Assembly: GCF_004355185.1 (NCBI RefSeq)
Contig: NZ_CP037922.1
Coordinates: 3,132,001-3,196,000 of the forward strand
DNA from: Hymenobacter radiodurans
GTDB lineage: Bacteria > Bacteroidota > Bacteroidia > Cytophagales > Hymenobacteraceae
DNA: 64,000 bases
Reading direction: 5' to 3'
Made by a program: the position numbers and the translations under genes. A model generated the notes under the pieces. It searched no databases. It was given only the letters and a program-made list of their open reading frames with translations, and was not told the origin of the DNA. Each line of letters opens with the position of its first letter. Positions within the stretch are counted from its first letter, which is position 1. Shown here piece after piece: positions 36,042 through 44,033 of the stretch.

Positions 36042-38080
36042 ATGAAACGGTTTTGTGTGCTGCTACTGTGGGGGTTAAGCATAAGTACCCCTATCAGGGC
36101 TTTTCAGCTTAACGCCAGATTGGACAGCCTGCATCGGCTCTTGTTAGTAGCCCCCCCGACTCCGGGCGGGTGTTGCTGCTGACCCAGCTGGCCTACGAAA
36201 ACACGCAAAGCAATCCGCTAGCAACGATATTTTATGGCAAGCAAGCCCTAAAGCTTGCCCAGAAGCTGGAGTATCGGCGGGGTGAGGCGTGGGCGCTGAT
36301 TCGGTTGGGTTCGGGTTTTCGGGAGGCGGGCAACTACCCGGCCGCGCTGCAGGTAGGAATACAGGGTCTGCGGCTGTCCGAGGAGCTGCGCGACCAAGAA
36401 CTGATTGGGCGGGCGCTGAACACGCTGGGCTATTTGTATTGGGAGCAAGGCTATAGCCGGCCGGCCTTGGCATACTTTTTCAAGGCGAAACGCGTAGCCG
36501 AAAAAAGCCGCAACATCAAGCTCCTGACTCGCATCATGGGCAACATCGGCAACGTGTATGCCCAGCTAAACCGGCTAGATTCGGCGCGGCACTACTCACA
36601 GGTGGGCTACGCGATGGACCTGAGCGCGAAAGATCTGATCAGTGAGGTAGGCGACGCGGCCATGCTGGGCAATATCTACGCGAAGCTGGGCAACCCACGG
36701 CTGGCTCGCCACTACTACCGCCGCAGCGTACAGCGGGCCCTGAGCCAGCATATTACGTTTGCGCTGTGCCGGGCGTATCTGGGGCAGGCGCAGCTATTCA
36801 AGGCCGAGCAAGGACCGTGGGCCGATTCAGCCATATATTTTGGACACAAAGCCTTGGTTGCCGCCCAGCAAGGCAGTTACCCTAAAGGAGTGCTGGAGGC
36901 CAGCCGCTTTTTATCGAATGTATACGCCGCCCGCCGCGACAACACCCGCGCGTTTCGTTACCTGACTTTAGCCAGCACTACCCGCGACAGCCTGTTCAGC
37001 CAAACCAAAATGGCGCAGGTGCAGGCCCTTGAAGTAAGCGAACAGCTCCGCCAGCAGGAACGCGCCATTCAGCAGGCCCAGGCCGATGATGAACACCGCT
37101 CTCATTGGTTGATTGCTGCCTTAGCCAGCATCATTCCGGTGCTGCTGCTGCTGTGGCGCACCATTCGGCATACACAGCGGGCAAACCTGAAGCTGAATGC
37201 TCAGAACGCGGAAATTGCCAACCAGCGCAACAAGCTAAGCACTACCTTATCGCAGCTGAAAGTAACGCAGGCGCAGCTAGTGCAGCGGGAGAAAATGGCC
37301 TCGCTGGGCGAGCTGACCGCTGGCATTGCCCACGAGATTCAGAACCCGCTGAACTTCGTCAACAACTTCGCGGAAGTAAGCTCCGAGCTGGCCGCCGAAC
37401 TACAGGCCGAGGCCGCTCAGCCCGAACCGGATTTGCTGACGCTGCGCAGCGCCGCCGCTGAGCTTCGGGAAAATCAGGAAAAGATCTATCAGCACGGGCG
37501 GCGGGCGGCCAATATAGTGCGCGATATGCTGGCCCACGCCCGCACCATCGGGGGCGAACGGGTGTTAACCGACCTGAATGCGCTGGCCGACGAGCACCTG
37601 CACCTGGCGTATCATAGCTTCCGGGCCCGCGACCCGCAATTTGTGGTCACCCTTACCGCTCAGCTAGATCCGGCGCTGGGCCGCATTCGGGCCGTGCCGC
37701 AAGCGCTGGGCAGGGTATTGGTAAATTTGTTCAACAATGCGTTTTATGCCGTGCAGCAGCGGCAAAAAGTAGAAACCGGAAATTACTGCCCGGAAGTGCA
37801 GGTGTACACGCATCGCCGCAATCGCCACATTGAGCTGCGCGTGCGCGACAATGGCCTGGGCATCCCGGCTCCAATTCGCGACAAGATTTTTCAGCCCTTC
37901 TTCACCACCAAGCCCTCGGGCGAAGGCACCGGCCTGGGCCTCTCGCTCAGCTATGATATTATCACGCATGGCCATGGCGGCTCCCTCTCCGTGAGAAGCC
38001 AGGAGGGCGAATACACCGAATTTATTATTGAGCTTCCGCAGGGCATTGCCTACAAAAAAAGCCCCCAGACGCGGGCGTAG
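36042..38080 (+). CDS. TPR-containing sensor histidine kinase (frameshift near the start)
   Basis: About 680 residues once repaired. The ATG at 36042 gives a signal peptide (MKRFCVLLLWGLSISTPIRA) and then LDSLHRLLLVAPP. The frame breaks at the C7 run 36151-36157; one added C continues into DSGRVLLLTQLAYENTQ and the TPR array (YPAALQVGIQGLRLSEEL and others). Without this the gene would begin at GTG 36170 with no export signal. A TM helix (IAALASIIPVLLLLW) precedes HisKA ([12 protein letters not shown]) and ATPase ([22 protein letters not shown]). Transmitter shared with the kinase at 33974. Confidence 0.85.
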
Positions 38081-38124
38081 CCAAAGATGTAGCCCTTATA
38101 GATTAGCTATCGTCCGGGAATAGT

Positions 38125-38203
38125 TTACCAGATAAGCTTGTAGCCAATGCCGCGCACGTTCACGATCTGTACCTGCAGGTTGGCCTTCAGATAGCGATTC
38201 GGC
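38125..38203 (-). pseudogene. 3' fragment of an OmpR-type response regulator
   Basis: The minus strand reads RYLKANLQVQIVNVRGIGYK then LIW and a stop. It is nearly identical to the C-terminus of the intact regulator at 40763-41437 (RYLKDDPQVQIVNVRGIGYK). It is cut off at about 38203, where an in-frame stop precedes the match. It looks like the leftover end of a duplicated regulator. Confidence 0.75.
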
Positions 38204-38249
38204 TACATCGAATGTTCAAAAAGAACAAGATAAGCGACAGCAAATGTGG

Positions 38250-40262
38250 CTAATTCTGCAGCAGCTTCAGCGTGCGCTGCATCGCTCCCTGCCGTAGTTG
38301 CAAGCTATAGACACCTGCTGGCCAAGCCCGATTCATGGGTAAGGCCAAGGTATTAGTACCCACTTCTAAAAAGGCACGCTTTTGCAGCATTACCTGTCCT
38401 AGGGCGTTAGCTAAGTGCAGGGTTGCTTCGCCGGCCTCCGGACTGTTGATCTGCACCTGCAACTGCTCCCCTAACGGGTTCGGCCAGGCCTGGACTGTAA
38501 AGGCCGCGCTCGTTGCTATAGGCACTGCTTGGATGGTTGAATACGCGAAGGTGCCATCCAGGTCCACCTGCTTCAAGCGATAGTAGAGCAGCGCGTGCCC
38601 ATAACGGGGTGCATTCTGATCTATATAGTCATACGTGTGTCGCTGCGTAGTTGTGCCCTGCCCCGGAGTGCGGTGCAGCGGCTGGAAGCGCATCCCATCG
38701 ACACTGACTTCCACCTCAAAGTGCTGATTATTTAGCTCTTGGGCGGTCACCCAGCGCAGCAGCACGTCCGCGCCGCGCGGCGTGGCGCTAAAGCTGACCA
38801 GCTCGACGGGCAGGGGCACCTCGCGCGTTTGCGTATACTTCACCGTCGTAATGGCCCCGTTGGACGAAGTCTTACCTGTTACCAGCACGTTCCCTGCTTT
38901 GTCCACGGCAATCGAAGGAGCCGCCTCATCTCTGGAGGTGCCAGGGGTTGTGGCCGGCCCATCGTAGGCCGCATTCCACACCTGCTCGCCCGTCGTGGCA
39001 GCAAATTTTATCGTTCGATAGTCCGCGGGATTACTGACAATATTGGTGATGGAAGTACCCACGATATAGACGTTGCCCGCGGCATCCAAAGCCATCGCGT
39101 CGGCCCCGTCAATAACTCCGAAAGCGCTTGGGTCATTAGGTCGAGTGTAGCGTCCTTCCCACAGCGGCTCCCCAGTCGGGGTATACTTCAACACGAGGGC
39201 TGATGAATTCAACCCAAGCTCTTGGGATTTGCCTACTATAATAGCATTGCCTGCTCCATCAACGGCCAATGCTGCTGCCAGATCTGACTTTTGGGCAGGA
39301 CCATCATATCGCACCGTCCACAGCTGCCGCCCCGTAGCGGCCTCATACTTTACTGTGACGATGTCGCGGATGCGACTTGGTTCGTCAAACGTAGTACCCG
39401 TGACGAACACGTTGCCCAGGGCATCCAGCGCTACGGCTGTCGCCTCGTCTTGCTTGTTGGCCGGACTATTATAGGCAGCGACCCAGAGCGGCTGGCCCGT
39501 GGCGCCATCATACTTGAGGGTCATATAGTCCATTTGACCAGCTTGGATCCCGGCTGTACCCGTGACCACCACGTTATTACTCGCATCGACGGCTAGCGCC
39601 ACGGCATTGTCGACTAAACTGCCGGGGCCATTATACTGCCGCTCCCACAGCTGTTGGCTGGTGGCGCCATCGTACTTGACCGTGGCCCAGTTCGTGCTCT
39701 CCAGCGAGCCGCTATAGTAGGAGCCGGTCACCACGACATGGCCCGCCCCATCCAACGCCAAGCCCACGGGGGTACCACCCGAGCGGCGTACGACCCACAA
39801 CGTCTCGCCCGTAGCGCCATCATACTTGACGGTCAGGTACCCTAACGAAGTGCCCGTGGTAGCATAGGTGCCGGTCACGTAAACATTGCCGGCAGCGTCT
39901 ACTACCATTTTCTTCGGGCGCTCATCGTAGTTAAACGTGTTTTGGGAGCGGGTTGTCCAGAGGGGCTGCCCACTGGGGGCGTACTTGATGGTGACAATAT
40001 CGTAATTGGGATTGAAGCGCCCCTGACTGCGGTAGACGTAGCCCGTTACGATAACATTGCCTTCTCCATCCACCGTCACGGCAACTGCCCGATCATCTCG
40101 GGGCTGAATAGTGCTGTTATAATGAACTGCCCATGCCTCCGTCACTTGGTCTGATACAGCAGAGGGAGGTGGCGTGTCCTGTGCCACTGCGGGTACGCTA
40201 GTCGTTTCCAGAAAGGTCAAGCTAATAGCAAGAGCTAGCAATCGTGTACACGTTTGTTTCAT
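38250..40262 (-). CDS. Secreted SBBP beta-propeller protein with T9SS sorting domain
   Basis: 670 residues. After a signal peptide (LLALAISLTFLETTSVPAVA) come about seven repeats of the form DGAGNVVVTG..YDxxTVKYDGATGxxLW, the SBBP/Kelch-like propeller repeat. A linker (PVELVSFSATPRGADVLLRW) and a C-terminal type IX secretion domain (FTVQAWPNPLGEQLQVQI to AGVYSLQLRQG) complete it. It should be carried across the outer membrane and anchored or released at the surface. Binding partner unknown. Confidence 0.85.
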   Translation of the reverse strand: MKQTCTRLLALAISLTFLETTSVPAVAQDTPPPSAVSDQVTEAWAVHYNSTIQPRDDRAVAVTVDGEGNVIVTGYVYRSQGRFNPNYDIVTIKYAPSGQPLWTTRSQNTFNYDERPKKMVVDAAGNVYVTGTYATTGTSLGYLTVKYDGATGETLWVVRRSGGTPVGLALDGAGHVVVTGSYYSGSLESTNWATVKYDGATSQQLWERQYNGPGSLVDNAVALAVDASNNVVVTGTAGIQAGQMDYMTLKYDGATGQPLWVAAYNSPANKQDEATAVALDALGNVFVTGTTFDEPSRIRDIVTVKYEAATGRQLWTVRYDGPAQKSDLAAALAVDGAGNAIIVGKSQELGLNSSALVLKYTPTGEPLWEGRYTRPNDPSAFGVIDGADAMALDAAGNVYIVGTSITNIVSNPADYRTIKFAATTGEQVWNAAYDGPATTPGTSRDEAAPSIAVDKAGNVLVTGKTSSNGAITTVKYTQTREVPLPVELVSFSATPRGADVLLRWVTAQELNNQHFEVEVSVDGMRFQPLHRTPGQGTTTQRHTYDYIDQNAPRYGHALLYYRLKQVDLDGTFAYSTIQAVPIATSAAFTVQAWPNPLGEQLQVQINSPEAGEATLHLANALGQVMLQKRAFLEVGTNTLALPMNRAWPAGVYSLQLRQGAMQRTLKLLQN

Positions 40263-40762
40263 AGACGGTTGTGAATAGAACGAGTATTCCTATCAACACC
40301 TGTTATTGCACAGGATATCTTGAGATTTAATACACTCAGATGTAGATAGACAGTTAAAAAAAAGGAGATTCTTAGCGAAACTTCCACTAAGAATGATTAT
40401 AAAATTTATATTATTAATATAATTCCTCACCTACGTATCTTCCTTGCATTAGTTGCCTTGATATATCAAATTCGGCCTGACCGCTTGACAATGGCGCTAG
40501 CAGGCGTAAGCACAATAAATTGGTGCTGTCTAACCCCATTAAAGGGAGGAAATTTCCTGCCGCCGCATCTACAGAATGATTTTTAGTCTTTAGCTATTTA
40601 TTCACTAAGCTTTAATGGGCTTACTTTCTACCGCGCTAAACTTCAGCATACTATCGAATTGATAGCGGCTGTAGTCTAGTGAAGACAACTATGAACGGAT
40701 TCTGGAGTAAATGAAGGGCGCTTCTTATTCCCTTGCAGCAAAGACTCTCAGTCGCTGGCCAA
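40263..40762. other. 500-base gene-free region
   Basis: Low-GC sequence with several A/T runs; no gene or repeat was found. It contains the promoter of the leftward beta-propeller gene and the 3' end of the leftward regulator gene's transcript. Confidence 0.5.
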
Positions 40763-41437
40763 CTACCAGATAAGCTTGTAGCCGATGCCGCGCACGTTTA
40801 CGATTTGTACCTGCGGATCATCCTTCAAATAGCGCCGCAAGCGGGTAATGAATACGTCCAGGCTGCGGCCATTGAAGAAGCTATCGTTGCCCCACAGCTC
40901 CTGCAGCACCGTGGCCCGTTCTAGCACTTGGTTGCGCTGGTCGTAGAGGCACTTGAGCAGCTCAGCTTCGCGATGGGTGAGTACTTCTTCGCGGGTGCCC
41001 AATAGCAGGCGCTGCTTGGGATGGTCGAACTGATACTGACCGATGGTGAGCACGCTGGGGGGCGCTGCGGCCGGCGGGGCCGCGCTTAGGCGAGCCTTAA
41101 TGCGGACAATCAGCTCATCCATGCTGAAAGGCTTTTTGAGATAGTCATTGCCCCCCAGCTCGAAGCCGCGCACGACATCGGCGGGCTGCGAGCGAGCAGT
41201 CAGAAAAATAATGGGCACAGTGGCGTTGTCGCGGCGGATTATTTCGGCCAGCGAAAAGCCATCGAGGCGCGGCATCATCACATCAGCCACCACAATATCG
41301 GGGCACTGCTGGCGGAAGAGCTCCAAGCCTTCCTGCCCGTCGGCGGCGTAGCGCACCGTAAAGCCCCGCACCTCCAGACTGTCTTTCACAATCATGCCCA
41401 GCGCGGGCTCGTCTTCGATAAGGAGAATGGAGGACAT
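40763..41437 (-). CDS. OmpR/PhoB-family response regulator
   Basis: 224 residues. Receiver domain with acidic pocket IEDEP, phospho-acceptor Asp52 (VVADVMMPRLDG) and Lys in LKKPFSMDE, then a winged-helix effector domain (TIGQYQFDHPKQRLLL to VNVRGIGYKLIW). It starts 33 bases after the stop of the histidine kinase on the same strand and is its cognate partner. Confidence 0.92.
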   Translation of the reverse strand: MSSILLIEDEPALGMIVKDSLEVRGFTVRYAADGQEGLELFRQQCPDIVVADVMMPRLDGFSLAEIIRRDNATVPIIFLTARSQPADVVRGFELGGNDYLKKPFSMDELIVRIKARLSAAPPAAAPPSVLTIGQYQFDHPKQRLLLGTREEVLTHREAELLKCLYDQRNQVLERATVLQELWGNDSFFNGRSLDVFITRLRRYLKDDPQVQIVNVRGIGYKLIW

Positions 41438-41469
41438 GAGGGGAAAGGGAAAAGCTGATTGTTAGGTAA

Positions 41470-42909
41470 TTAGGCAGGCAGCCACAAGGAAAACTCACTG
41501 CCGCGGTTAGGCTCGCTGCGCACGGCAATATGCCCCCCATGCCGCTCCACTACTTGCCGCACGTAATACAAACCCAATCCGAAGCCCTTGACGGGGTGCA
41601 GATTGCCGGTCGGTACGCGAAAAAACCGGTCGAATACGGCCGCTTGGTAGCTTTTTGGAATACCAATACCATCGTCCTGCACCGTCAGGCGCCAGCCGGT
41701 TTCGTCGCGGCGGCCTTTGATGCCGATGGTGACCTGCTCGCGCGAGTACTTGATGGCGTTATCGATGAGGTTATTGATGACGCCCGCTACGTGCAACCGG
41801 TCCAGCGACAACGACTCGGTCGGCTCGATATCAACATCAAAATGCACGGGCTTGGGAGCCTGCAACTGATGGCGCAGGACGAGTTCGTGCACCAGTTCCG
41901 CGGGCCGCACCGGCTCCGGGTTTATGGTCAGTTGCTGCCGTTCCTCCACGGCACTGTTGAGCACTTTCTCCACCAAATCCGACAGCCGTTGCAGCTCCTT
42001 CCGCGAGATACTCAAATAGGTTTGAGCTTTCTGCGGATCATTCAGCGCGCCAAAGTTCTGCATCGCTTCCACCGCCGCCGACACCGTAGCCAAGGGCGTT
42101 TTCAGCTCGTGGGTCATGTTGTTGATGAAGTCGTTCTTGACTTCCGACAGCTTTTTTTGCCGCAGAATAGTGCTCAACATCAGCGCGAAGCAGCCCGTAG
42201 TCAGCCCCAGCAGTGCCACCGAGCCGCCCAACAAGCCGCTCATCTGGCGCAAGATATAGGACGTTGGGGTCGGGAAGGAAGCCTGTACAAACACCGAACG
42301 AATAGGATTGAGCGGAATAGGCGGCGTTTGGACCGGATAGCCAATGGGCGCAGGCTTATTGCGCGGGTTTACGGCCAACATGGGTTCCGCTGCGGGCACG
42401 TTCAGCGTGTCGAGGATGGCTTGCGTTTGCACATTGCGCAGGCGCAGCTCGGCTTGGTAGGCGGCGAGAAGTTGAGGCAGGTTCACGCGGCGGCTGCCCG
42501 TCCAGTCGTTGAGGATGATGCGCGAGAGGGTGCGAGCAGCCGTATCGGCCGCGGCCCGCCGGTGGCGAGTCGTGATTAGTATCCGGTCAGACTGGAATAG
42601 GCGGGGCGTCGTGTCCTTCCGCCCGGGCTCAGTCGACACTACAATACGCTGAATTTGCCCCCCACTGTCGGAGTTGAACTCTCCCATCAGGATACGCCGG
42701 TTTACACCTTTCTGGTTGCCCTGCACCAGTTGGCGCGCGCCGCTGAGCAGCTGCCGCTGCACCACGGCAAGCAAGGCCTCGCGGGTGGTACGGTCGAACT
42801 GCTGACTGGTGAGCTGGTAGGTATTGTACAGCCAATACGCCTGAAAGCCATTGATGCCCAGAATACAAGCTGCCATAAGCCAGAAAATAGAGCGGATGCG
42901 GCGTTTCAT
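41470..42909 (-). CDS. Two-TM sensor histidine kinase
   Basis: 479 residues. Transmembrane helix 1 (SIFWLMAACILGINGFQAYW), a periplasmic region, and TM2 (LLGGSVALLGLTTGCFALML) lead to HisKA with NNMTHELKTPLATV, N box NLIDNAIKYS and G boxes VQDDGIGIP and GFGLGLYYVRQVVE. A standard membrane kinase paired with the downstream regulator; its signal is unknown. Confidence 0.92.
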   Translation of the reverse strand: MKRRIRSIFWLMAACILGINGFQAYWLYNTYQLTSQQFDRTTREALLAVVQRQLLSGARQLVQGNQKGVNRRILMGEFNSDSGGQIQRIVVSTEPGRKDTTPRLFQSDRILITTRHRRAAADTAARTLSRIILNDWTGSRRVNLPQLLAAYQAELRLRNVQTQAILDTLNVPAAEPMLAVNPRNKPAPIGYPVQTPPIPLNPIRSVFVQASFPTPTSYILRQMSGLLGGSVALLGLTTGCFALMLSTILRQKKLSEVKNDFINNMTHELKTPLATVSAAVEAMQNFGALNDPQKAQTYLSISRKELQRLSDLVEKVLNSAVEERQQLTINPEPVRPAELVHELVLRHQLQAPKPVHFDVDIEPTESLSLDRLHVAGVINNLIDNAIKYSREQVTIGIKGRRDETGWRLTVQDDGIGIPKSYQAAVFDRFFRVPTGNLHPVKGFGLGLYYVRQVVERHGGHIAVRSEPNRGSEFSLWLPA

Positions 42910-43058
42910 GGGCGGGCGAACGGTAGAGCAGAACGAAAATACAGCCTTGCCGCGTGGTACTCACCACCGTTAACATTCTTTAACACATGATAACAGTGCT
43001 TTACACGCCGGAAGTAGTGCTTTGTAAGCGTAATTCAGTGCTTCAAACTTCTGCTCTC

Positions 43059-43862
43059 ATGAAACTCCTCCCTACTTCCGTGCTCACGCTGCTCGTCCTT
43101 GGCGTGGGCGCTGCCACTTCCCTCCATGCCCAGACCACCGGGCGCATTTCCTACGAGGCCACCCGCCGCATCGACCCAAACCAGCGGCGCATTGTGATTA
43201 ATGGCCAGGAGGTAAAGCCCGGCAGCCCCGACTTTCCCGCTGACCTTCCCGATGTGCGCTCCTTCGGCCAAACCCTGAGCTTCAGCGGCGACTATGCCAA
43301 GGAAGCCCAGGAAGGCGGCGGCGGAATGGTTCGCATTGTGGAAGGCGGCCCAAACAGTGCTCCGCAGACCACGAACATAGGTCGCCCCTTCGAGGAAACC
43401 GTTTTCCTGAACCTGAAGGACCGCACCTACGCCACCGTGGTATCGGTCAAGAAAGATGATAAAACCACCGAGTACCGGGCCGATGCCCCCTTAGCAAAAC
43501 CAGAAAACTGGCAGCTCACCGACCAAACCAAGAAGATTGCCGGCTACATTTGCCGCAAGGCCACCGTGCCTTTTCGCAAGGAAACCTACACCGTTTGGAT
43601 TACGACCGATCTGCCTTTCACCTACTCCCCCATTCGCGACCTGACGCCGGAAAAAGGCGTTGTGCTGGCCGTGGAGGGCTCCGGCGAGCAATTCAAGGCC
43701 ACTAAGGTTGATCTTAAGGCCCCGGTGAAAGAGGCGGAAGTGCGGCCCAGTACGCAGGCGCAGACAGTAACTACTGCTGAACTGACTGATTTGCGCGAAA
43801 AAGCCCGGGCCGATTTCCGCTCCCGCATGATGGAAAACTTCCGCGGCCCCGGCTCCAACTAA
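43059..43862 (+). CDS. GLPGLI-family protein
   Basis: About 267 residues with a signal peptide (MKLLPTSVLTLLVLGVGAATSLHAQ). The beta-rich body (GRISYEATRRID.. to IAGYICRKATVPFRKETYTVWITTDLPFTYSPI) matches the GLPGLI family of Bacteroidota. These are exported proteins of unknown function usually encoded next to a carboxypeptidase-regulatory TonB barrel, exactly as here (44034). ATG 43059 starts the signal peptide; the frame extends 24 codons further upstream without support. Confidence 0.8.
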   Translation: MKLLPTSVLTLLVLGVGAATSLHAQTTGRISYEATRRIDPNQRRIVINGQEVKPGSPDFPADLPDVRSFGQTLSFSGDYAKEAQEGGGGMVRIVEGGPNSAPQTTNIGRPFEETVFLNLKDRTYATVVSVKKDDKTTEYRADAPLAKPENWQLTDQTKKIAGYICRKATVPFRKETYTVWITTDLPFTYSPIRDLTPEKGVVLAVEGSGEQFKATKVDLKAPVKEAEVRPSTQAQTVTTAELTDLREKARADFRSRMMENFRGPGSN

Positions 43863-43922
43863 TTTCTGGCTTCTTCCCGAACTGCTTTTCGCTTGTAAGT
43901 AGCTCTACAATCAGTGCGCGGT

Positions 43923-43952
43923 GGTAGAGGCGCAAGCTTTTGCGTCTCTACC
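43923..43952. repeat. GTAGAGACGC-type palindrome
   Basis: GGTAGAGGCGCAAGC pairs with GCTTTTGCGTCTCTACC; related to 22574-22675 and 52191-52220. Confidence 0.6.
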
Positions 43953-44033
43953 CTGACATGTGTTGTAAATAAGTCGCTGCAATTGCCGAAAAGAAGCCGC
44001 TGGGGGGCAAATTTCCATAAAGCCGCTACTCAT

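Noticed and set aside
41530..42579. 349-codon frame opposite the two-TM kinase
   Set aside because: Shadow frame rich in Arg/His/Gln; the kinase motifs on the minus strand are complete.
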